Shown one piece after another: positions 58,428-64,000 of a stretch of 64,000 nt of DNA. Under the pieces are notes generated by a model that saw only the letters and a program-made list of their open reading frames with translations, ran no database searches and was not told the DNA's origin. Both the position numbers and the translations under genes were made by a program. Numbering within the stretch: position 1 is the stretch's first letter; the number at the start of each line of letters is the position of its first letter. The DNA is from Marinagarivorans cellulosilyticus (GTDB lineage: Bacteria > Pseudomonadota > Gammaproteobacteria > Pseudomonadales > Cellvibrionaceae), in NCBI RefSeq assembly GCF_021655555.1, contig NZ_AP023086.1:310001-374000 (forward strand). Direction: 5' to 3'.

Positions 58428-59834
58428 TTAAACGCTGTAGTACAATTCGAACTCAACTGGGTGAGTTGTCATGTTGATGGCTTCAACATCTTGCTTCTTA
58501 AGCTCGATGTAAGCATCGATCGTGTCATCAGTGAATACGCCGCCAGCGGTTAAGAACTCACGATCTTTATCCAATGCATCCAACGCTTCTTCTAGTGAAG
58601 ATGCAACAGTTGGGTATTCTGCTAACTCTTCTGGCTCAAGGTCGTACAAGTCCTTATCGGCTGAATCGCCAGGGTGGATCTTGTTCTTGATGCCGTCAAG
58701 GCCAGCCATCAACAAGGCTGCGAAGCACAAGTATGGGTTAGCGGTGCTGTCTGGGAAGCGAGTTTCGATACGCTTACCTTTAGGCGATGTTACGTAAGGA
58801 ATACGGATAGAAGCAGAACGGTTACGAGCAGAGTAAGCCAAGATTACTGGTGCTTCGAAGCCTGGAACCAAACGCTTGTAAGAGTTGGTAGAGGCGTTAC
58901 AGAATGCGTTCAAAGCTTTAGCGTGCTTGATTACACCACCAACGTAGTACAAAGCCATGTCTGAAAGGCCAGCGTAAACGTCACCAGCGAACTGGTTAGT
59001 GCCATCTTTAGTAATAGACTGGTGAACGTGCATACCAGAACCGTTATCACCAACTAAAGGCTTAGGCATAAAGGTCGCAGTTTTGCCGTAAGCGTGAGCA
59101 ACGTTGTGAACACAGTATTTAAGAACCTGAACTTCGTCAGCTTTCTTAACAAGAGTGTTTGCGCCAACGCCGATTTCACACTGGCCAGCAGTTGCTACTT
59201 CGTGGTGGTGAACCTCAATGGTTAAGCCCATGGCTTCCATTGCGTTACACATTGCACCACGGATGTCGTGTAGTGAATCGACGGGAGGTACTGGGAAGTA
59301 GCCGCCTTTAATGCCAGGACGGTGACCTAAGTTGCCGCCTTCTACTTTCTGGCCGCTGGTCCATGCTGCTTCTTCAGAATTGATTTTGTAAAAAGCACCG
59401 CTCATGTCAGCGCCCCATTTTACGTCATCAAAGATGAAAAACTCTGGCTCTGGGCCAAAGAATGCAGTGTCACCGATGCCAGTAGAAGCCAAGTACTCTT
59501 CAGCACGTTTTGCGATAGAACGTGGGTCGCGCTCGTAACCTTGGCCAGTAGCAGGCTCAACAATGTTACAGCGAACGATAACGGTAGGCTCTTCAGTGAA
59601 TGGGTCCAATAAAGAGGCATCGTCATCAGGCATAAGGATCATGTCTGATTCATTAATAGTTTTCCAGCCTTCGATAGAAGAGCCATCAAACATTTTGCCT
59701 TCGGTGAAGAAGCTTTCGTCCACTTCAGAAACAGGAATGGTTACGTGCTGTTCTTTACCTTTGGTATCGGTGAAGCGCAGGTCAACCCAGCGGGCTTCGT
59801 TTTCTTTTATCAGATTCAGAGTGTTCTCTGACAT
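58428..59834 (-). CDS. glnA: Glutamine synthetase type I
   Basis: The 468-residue enzyme makes glutamine from glutamate, ammonia and ATP in the cytoplasm. Clear motifs are FDGSSIEGWKTINESDM near the N-terminus, the FGPEPEFFIFDDVKW segment, VEVHHHEVATAGQCEIG-like (TIEVHHHEVATAGQ), MPKPLVGDNGSGMHVHQS and the adenylylation-loop Tyr in KDLYDLEPEE, so it is of the adenylylated GSI-beta type. The frame extends to 59858, but the ATG at 59834 is preferred, as it has GGAGG eight bases upstream and gives the family start MSENTLNLIKENEARWVDLRF-like. The neighbours thiI and typA keep the order known from pseudomonads. Confidence 0.96.
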   Translation of the reverse strand: MSENTLNLIKENEARWVDLRFTDTKGKEQHVTIPVSEVDESFFTEGKMFDGSSIEGWKTINESDMILMPDDDASLLDPFTEEPTVIVRCNIVEPATGQGYERDPRSIAKRAEEYLASTGIGDTAFFGPEPEFFIFDDVKWGADMSGAFYKINSEEAAWTSGQKVEGGNLGHRPGIKGGYFPVPPVDSLHDIRGAMCNAMEAMGLTIEVHHHEVATAGQCEIGVGANTLVKKADEVQVLKYCVHNVAHAYGKTATFMPKPLVGDNGSGMHVHQSITKDGTNQFAGDVYAGLSDMALYYVGGVIKHAKALNAFCNASTNSYKRLVPGFEAPVILAYSARNRSASIRIPYVTSPKGKRIETRFPDSTANPYLCFAALLMAGLDGIKNKIHPGDSADKDLYDLEPEELAEYPTVASSLEEALDALDKDREFLTAGGVFTDDTIDAYIELKKQDVEAINMTTHPVEFELYYSV

Positions 59835-60096
59835 TTGGTGGCCTCCGTAATGGTCCAAACGGGATTTTTAGTATTAAAAAGTCAGGGCGAGTTATCACTG
59901 GCTTTCGGCCGCACAATCTAAGTGTTTATGGGGGAATTAGCAAGAGACAACAGGTGGCGGTTGAGTGGCAAGTTGTATGCCATAATAAGCGTTTGGCCGC
60001 AGGGGCTTGAAACTCCGGCGCAGGTATTCATTCTTCGTAAATTAAGTGTATCTATTTGGTGCATTTTGTATTTTTTGCATCATTTTGGTGATTATT

Positions 60097-61554
60097 ATGC
60101 ATTTTATTATTCGCTTGTTCCCCGAAATAACGATTAAAAGCCCTTCTGTCCGAAAAAGAATGGCTCGGCAACTGGCCGATAATATTCGGATTATTGTGCG
60201 ACGGGAGTTTGCTTCTGCTCGTGTTCGCCAAGATTGGGATAAGCTGGATGTTAACGTTCGGGGGCATGAGGATGATGCCACAGCTTTAGCGATGACCCGT
60301 TTATTGTCGGGTATTCCAGGTATCGCTAACTTTGCCCGTGTACGCACGTTTGAAGCGGGTGACCTGCACAAGATTTATGAGGATACAGCCTCTATATGGG
60401 GGGCTGCACTTAAGGGGCATACCTTTCGTGTAAGAGCCAAGCGCACAGGGAATCATGCCTTTAGCTCGACTGAATTAGAGCAATACGTCGGCGGCGGATT
60501 AAATCAAAACTTTGAGTCGGCAGGGGTAAAGCTGCGTGACCCTGATATCACGGTGCAGCTTGAGCTTCGCGATGATGTTTTGTACGTTATTGAGGATAAG
60601 CATCAGGGCTTAGGTGGTTTTCCTATTGGCACGCAAGGCGATGTGATTTCACTTATTTCGGGTGGTTTTGATTCAACTGTCGCGAGCTATCAATGCGTTA
60701 AGCGTGGTTTGCGAACGCATTATTGTTTTTTCAACCTCGGTGGCAAAGCGCATGAGCTGGGGGTGAAAGAAATGGCGTATTACCTTTGGCACCGTTTTGG
60801 GTCGTCGCACCGGGTTAAGTTTATTACCGTACCTTTCGAGGGAGTCGTTAAGGAAATTCTCGAAAAAGTGGACCCGTCGTGTATGGGGGTTGTGCTAAAG
60901 CGATTAATGTTAAAGGCTGCCGAGCAGGTGGCTCAGCGAGCGAAGGCGGAGGCGTTGGTGACAGGTGAGGCGGTTGCGCAGGTATCAAGCCAAACGTTGA
61001 CCAACTTAAAGTGCATTGATCAGGCGACCAGCGCGCTGGTTTTAAGGCCTTTAGCGCTGATGAATAAGGGCGACATTATTGATGTGGCTCGCGATATAGG
61101 GGCCGAGGCTTTGGCGGCAAGTATTCCTGAGTATTGCGGCGTGATATCTGTTAAACCATCGGCCTCATTACGCTTGCATAAGGTTGAGGAGGCGGAGGCG
61201 GCCATGGATATGTCCGTGCTCGAAGAGGCGTTAGAAAACGCTAAGGCTCAGTTAATTGACACTGTAATGGCGGATGTCGAAAAAGGGCAGGCGCAGGTCG
61301 ATTCTGTTGCGCAGCCGCTAGAAGGCGATGTTGTTATTGATATTCGCCACCCTGAAGAAATCGAAATAAAGCCATTGGTCCTCGATCCGGCAGCGCTTGT
61401 GATCCCCTTCTATAATCTAAATGAGGCTTACTCTAAGCTGGATGCCACTAAGCGGTATTTGCTGTTTTGTGACCGCGGTGTAATGAGTGAGCTGCATGCA
61501 TCTTATTTGAAGGATGAGGGGCATCGTAATGTGGCGGTGTATCGTCCAGATTAG
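60097..61554 (+). CDS. thiI: tRNA 4-thiouridine synthetase / thiamine sulfurtransferase
   Basis: ThiI transfers sulphur from a desulfurase to tRNA (s4U8) and to ThiS. The 485-residue product matches the long enterobacterial-type ThiI: N-terminal MHFIIRLFPEITIKS, THUMP domain (residues ~60-165), YVGGGLNQ, the PP-loop SGGFDST, and a C-terminal rhodanese domain with the persulfide Cys in LLFCDRGVMS. An ATG 51 bp upstream at 60046 would add a hydrophobic stretch not found in the family, so ATG 60097 is the right start. It is divergent from glnA and needs its own promoter in the ~260 bp between them. Confidence 0.95.
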   Translation: MHFIIRLFPEITIKSPSVRKRMARQLADNIRIIVRREFASARVRQDWDKLDVNVRGHEDDATALAMTRLLSGIPGIANFARVRTFEAGDLHKIYEDTASIWGAALKGHTFRVRAKRTGNHAFSSTELEQYVGGGLNQNFESAGVKLRDPDITVQLELRDDVLYVIEDKHQGLGGFPIGTQGDVISLISGGFDSTVASYQCVKRGLRTHYCFFNLGGKAHELGVKEMAYYLWHRFGSSHRVKFITVPFEGVVKEILEKVDPSCMGVVLKRLMLKAAEQVAQRAKAEALVTGEAVAQVSSQTLTNLKCIDQATSALVLRPLALMNKGDIIDVARDIGAEALAASIPEYCGVISVKPSASLRLHKVEEAEAAMDMSVLEEALENAKAQLIDTVMADVEKGQAQVDSVAQPLEGDVVIDIRHPEEIEIKPLVLDPAALVIPFYNLNEAYSKLDATKRYLLFCDRGVMSELHASYLKDEGHRNVAVYRPD

Positions 61555-61594
61555 TGAGGCGGCTACCTGAGCGCCTCTTCAACAAAAGGCGCTT

Positions 61595-62035
61595 ATGGTT
61601 CGTGCAAAAAAGGCTAATCAGAACATACGAACCGCATTAGCTATGGCGTTAGTGATTATTAGCGTGGCTGTGGCTTCGTGGTTTTATATGCAGCACTTTT
61701 CTGCCGGTGGGCGTAAAGTTTATCGCAATGTGACCTTCACAGATGCATTGCTCGAGTGCCAAGCTTTTACTGCTGAGCGCTACGGGCCGCGCTTAAAGCG
61801 CTTAACCATGGATAGTCATTCTAGCCGCTGGGAGCAGCGCTTAGGTGTCTATAAGGTCTTTTTTACAGCCACAATGCAGGCTGGTCCAGACCCTGCCGAT
61901 ACGCGTGAATACTGGGTCGCGTGTGATGTGAGTGGGGGCGCCGGTAAGGTGAGGGACTTTGACATGCTAGAAGATAAAGGCGGGAAAAGTGAAGTGCAGC
62001 GCCGCAACGATGGCGGCATGTTTGGTTGGCCATAG
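61595..62035 (+). CDS. Small membrane-anchored protein of unknown function
   Basis: A 146-residue protein with a basic start (MVRAKKANQNIR), one transmembrane helix (ALAMALVIISVAVASWFYM) and a ~110-residue periplasmic domain (VYRNVTFTDALLECQAFTAERYG onward) with one conserved-looking Cys in each half (LLECQ and WVACD), which could form a disulphide. I do not recognise the family. It follows thiI by 40 bp on the same strand and may be read through from it. It ends 33 bp before the convergent peroxidase gene. Confidence 0.65.
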   Translation: MVRAKKANQNIRTALAMALVIISVAVASWFYMQHFSAGGRKVYRNVTFTDALLECQAFTAERYGPRLKRLTMDSHSSRWEQRLGVYKVFFTATMQAGPDPADTREYWVACDVSGGAGKVRDFDMLEDKGGKSEVQRRNDGGMFGWP

Positions 62036-62067
62036 CCATAGATATCATTGCGCTGCTGTGCCTTTAC

Positions 62068-62610
62068 TTAAAAGCTAAGTGATTGTTGCACGGCTTTTTC
62101 AAGTTTTGAATCCATTGGGCTTGTCATGCTGCCGTAGTGGGTAACATTGCCTTGGCTATCGATAAGGTACTTATTGAAATTCCAGCTTGGCTTTTGCGTT
62201 TTGGCGGCAAGGTATTTAAAGGCTGGATTCGCAGCTTCACCTTTTACGGCTGTGTGTTCGAACATAACAAATGTAACGCCGTAGTTTTCATAGCAAACTC
62301 GCGCAGTACCTTCTTCGCTTTTCTCTTCTTGTTTGAAGTCTGCACTTGGGAAGCCAATGACTACCAGGCCTTTTTCACCATATTGTTTGTGAAGCTCTTC
62401 TAAGCCTGCGAATTGCTTAGTAAAGCCGCAGTGGCTAGCAGTATTCACAATCAGCGTTGCCTTGCCTTCTTTATGAAGTTCACAGAGATTTGCATTTTCT
62501 TTGCTGTGGAGTTTGCGAAGGCTCTGATCAAATGCCTCTGGGCATTCGCTGGCGCCTGCCGTGGCTGTGATGGCGAACAGGGCGATGAGAGCGGTGATTT
62601 TATTGCGCAT
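62068..62610 (-). CDS. Periplasmic glutathione-peroxidase-like protein
   Basis: A 180-residue thiol peroxidase fold of the glutathione peroxidase family, preceded by a signal peptide (MRNKITALIALFAITATAGA). The peroxidatic Cys is in VNTASHCGFTKQ, and the Trp-Asn pair in KPSWNFNKYLID is kept. The usual Gln of the catalytic set is missing: the family FPCNQFG-type segment reads FPSADFKQ. It may therefore be a weaker peroxidase, or have a different reductant such as thioredoxin. An AGGAGA site precedes the ATG. It would act on peroxides outside the inner membrane. Confidence 0.82.
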   Translation of the reverse strand: MRNKITALIALFAITATAGASECPEAFDQSLRKLHSKENANLCELHKEGKATLIVNTASHCGFTKQFAGLEELHKQYGEKGLVVIGFPSADFKQEEKSEEGTARVCYENYGVTFVMFEHTAVKGEAANPAFKYLAAKTQKPSWNFNKYLIDSQGNVTHYGSMTSPMDSKLEKAVQQSLSF

Positions 62611-62678
62611 AAGTTTCTCCTGACTTGTTGCCTAGCTACGTATCGTTGTGTGATTTAGATTGGCTAGCTTTTACACAG

Positions 62679-62712
62679 GCAACAAAAAAGCCCCATAGGG
62701 CTTTTTTGTTGC
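62679..62712 (-). terminator. Strong terminator after the barrel gene
   Basis: A perfect 15-bp stem GCAACAAAAAAGCCC (62679-62693) and GGGCTTTTTTGTTGC (62698-62712) with a four-base loop. It has six T on the 3' arm in both directions. It stands 17 bp after the stop of the minus-strand outer-membrane gene and blocks reading into the peroxidase gene, which must thus have its own promoter in 62611-62678. Confidence 0.88.
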
Positions 62713-62729
62713 TTTGCCATTATCACGGT

Positions 62730-63467
62730 TTAAAAGCTATAGTTGACTCCGAGTGTGACACCGTTAATTCTCAAGGTCGTATCGCTATCGCCAACAGGTA
62801 ATGATTGAACTAGGTTTTTATACTCTATGTTAAATACATAGCGGTCTTTAAAATAGAAACCTACACCCACACCCATAGAAAAAGAGCCCTCTGATTCAGA
62901 ATATTCGACTGGTTCATTGGTGGTTGTGTTGCCTGAGCCCTCAACATAAGACCAAGTTGCGGGGTCATTAATATCTCCAGTGTAGTCGCCTTGGTAGGTT
63001 GAGCTTGCTTCACTAAAGTCTGCATCAAACATTGTGTAGCCAATCAGCCCATAAACCACTGCCACGTCATTTTTCATTTGTGGCTTAAGGTAAATGCTAC
63101 CGTAATAATTGAGCTCTGCCTTGATGGGCATGCGTATTTCTGTGTACCGAATTGCCTCCATTGTTTCTGGAGGCGTTGTCGTTGAGTCTGGATCGTTGAT
63201 AGTGACTTCGGATGAGTAGTTGCCGCCTAAGTCTTCAGTTTGCCGCTCTACACCGAAGCCGAATCTCGCTTCTACAGCTAACCATGGCAGAGCTTCATAA
63301 CCGAATGCCCCCTCTAAAGAAGACAGATTAAAATTAGTGTCCCCGGTTGATTTGTCAGACACTTTCCAGAAACTGCCGGCTGCGCCGGCGTAAAACTTTC
63401 GTTCATCTGCAGCGTTAGCGCCCATGGCCAGAGAGGTAGAAAGGGCGATCAGCAATAGCTTTTTCAT
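62730..63467 (-). CDS. Outer-membrane beta-barrel protein, OmpA/porin-like fold
   Basis: A 245-residue outer-membrane protein with a signal peptide (MKKLLLIALSTSLAMGANA) and alternating amphipathic strands with aromatic ends (FYAGAAGSFWKV, WLAVEARFGFGV, VAVVYGLIGYTMF, FSMGVGVGFYFKDRYVFNIEY). The last strand ends LGVNYSF, the terminal Phe recognised by the BAM complex. It fits the small porin-like OMP_b-brl families (8 strands), with two long polar loops rich in Ser, Thr and Asp. The exact family is not certain. A GGAGA ribosome site is seen. It has a strong terminator on its 3' side. Confidence 0.82.
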   Translation of the reverse strand: MKKLLLIALSTSLAMGANAADERKFYAGAAGSFWKVSDKSTGDTNFNLSSLEGAFGYEALPWLAVEARFGFGVERQTEDLGGNYSSEVTINDPDSTTTPPETMEAIRYTEIRMPIKAELNYYGSIYLKPQMKNDVAVVYGLIGYTMFDADFSEASSTYQGDYTGDINDPATWSYVEGSGNTTTNEPVEYSESEGSFSMGVGVGFYFKDRYVFNIEYKNLVQSLPVGDSDTTLRINGVTLGVNYSF

Positions 63468-63621
63468 GACTTTGGTGTCTCCAAGGGTTAGCGCTTCTGC
63501 GCTGTTCGTTATTGTAGGTTCCCACGCCAGACTCTGGCCTAGTAATAGCTCAAGTATTCGGTGAATTTACGAGATTGTCAAACATACCTTAAGAGAGATG
63601 CGACAAAGGTCGGATGGTGGC

Positions 63622-63650
63622 TATCGCCGGCGCGGATAGATAGCTATAAT
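63622..63650 (+). promoter_or_regulatory. Likely sigma70 promoter of typA
   Basis: A consensus -10 hexamer TATAAT at 63645-63650 lies about 108 bp before the typA start. The matching -35 region at the 17-bp spacing (TATCGC, 63622-63627) is poor, so strength is uncertain. The remaining sequence between the barrel gene and typA (63468-63757) holds no gene; it must also carry the divergent promoter for the barrel gene. Confidence 0.45.
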
Positions 63651-63757
63651 GCGCGCCGGAAAAACGCTCTAGATCCTTCCTTTTATTTCATATAAGAGCA
63701 AGCATAGCTGCTCTTACCGAAAGTCAGTCCTTTTTTTACACTCCTTGAGGTGTTCTG

Positions 63758-64000
63758 TGATAGATAATTTGCGCAATGTTGCCATCATTGCCCACGTAGA
63801 CCATGGCAAAACCACGCTAGTAGACAAATTGCTCCAGCAGTCTGGCACCCTCGACCGTAAGGATCAAGGTGCTGAGCGCGTTATGGATTCTAACGACCAA
63901 GAAAAAGAGCGCGGCATTACCATTTTGGCTAAAAATACAGCTATTCAATGGAATGATTACCGCATTAACATCGTGGATACCCCTGGTCACGCCGACTTTG
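63758..64000 (+). CDS. typA: Ribosome-associated GTPase TypA/BipA, N-terminal part
   Basis: Translational GTPase that binds the ribosome and helps assembly and stress growth. The first 81 codons are present; the gene runs off the right edge. It starts with GTG, with GAGGTG five bases upstream, and encodes MIDNLRNVAIIAHVDHGKTT with the G1 P-loop AHVDHGKT, switch I RGITILAKNTAI and G3 VDTPGHADF. The RGITI and the KNTAI motif separate it from EF-G and LepA. It follows thiI in this stretch, as in pseudomonads. Confidence 0.93.

Noticed and set aside
59835..59960. A possible sigma54 promoter for glnA (CTCTTGCT on the minus strand).
   Set aside because: The -12 element is partly present, but the GG of the -24 element is missing at the right distance, so it is not supported.
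60046..60096. A longer ThiI start with a hydrophobic N-terminal extension.
   Set aside because: ThiI is cytoplasmic and its family starts right at MHFIIRLFPEITIKS; the extension is an upstream in-frame ATG only.

Overview
The window looks like the chromosome of a marine or wood/polysaccharide-associated gammaproteobacterium, most likely a Cellvibrionaceae/Saccharophagus/Teredinibacter-type organism. The reasons are: the glnA - thiI - typA neighbourhood at the right end, also known from Pseudomonas; a CE2-type SGNH carbohydrate esterase and PAN-domain secreted protein; a fused glucose PTS; and a giant calcium-type type I secreted adhesin. The genus is an inference, because there is no rRNA or full marker gene to confirm it.

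Layout. 1-1.65 kb: a lipoprotein and an unrecognised helical protein, possibly an export/toxin-type pair. 1.8-6.9 kb: a DUF423 membrane protein, a three-part LplT-acyltransferase-Aas fusion whose adenylation domain looks degenerate, a small unknown gene overlapping it, and D-lactate dehydrogenase ldhA. 7.1-29.3 kb: one gene for a protein of about 7,377 residues. It has an acidic N-terminus, a 47-unit Asp-Pro-Thr tract, 53 tandem VCBS/tandem-95-like domains of exactly 101 residues, mixed cadherin-like and sugar-binding-like domains, RTX nonapeptides and an acidic tail. 29.3-35.7 kb: a frameshifted kinase-like gene, two different overlapping ABC exporter half-genes (one with a damaged ATPase site) and an HlyD-type adaptor, that is, the likely secretion machine minus a TolC. 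35.7-44.0 kb: a tightly packed phosphorelay of a receiver-ATPase protein, two large hybrid kinases each ending in an HPt domain, and a stand-alone receiver. The adhesin, exporter and phosphorelay lie head to tail on one strand and are the best candidate here for an under-described system: a regulated giant-adhesin secretion island.

44.07-45.43 kb: an intact-looking ISL3-type insertion sequence with perfect 8-bp target duplication, inserted in the loop of the terminator that closes the phosphorelay operon. 45.4-47.6 kb: a minus-strand operon (acetyltransferase, YceI, DUF4870). 47.8-52.9 kb: M42-type peptidase, DUF2164, Tat-exported Gfo/Idh oxidoreductase, CE2-like esterase lipoprotein and a two-PAN-domain secreted protein. 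52.9-53.9 kb: an M23 peptidase. 54.0-58.3 kb: glucose PTS made of an EIIA-HPr-EI fusion and a PtsG with an additional, cysteine-less EIIB domain. 58.4-64 kb: glnA, thiI, a small membrane-anchored protein, a periplasmic glutathione-peroxidase-like protein, an outer-membrane beta-barrel and the start of typA/bipA.

The giant repeat array itself is a record of recombination. It contains exact long duplications separated by whole numbers of repeats (10, 17, 19 and 27 units), and one copied block that has skipped two units. No tRNA, rRNA or CRISPR array was seen.
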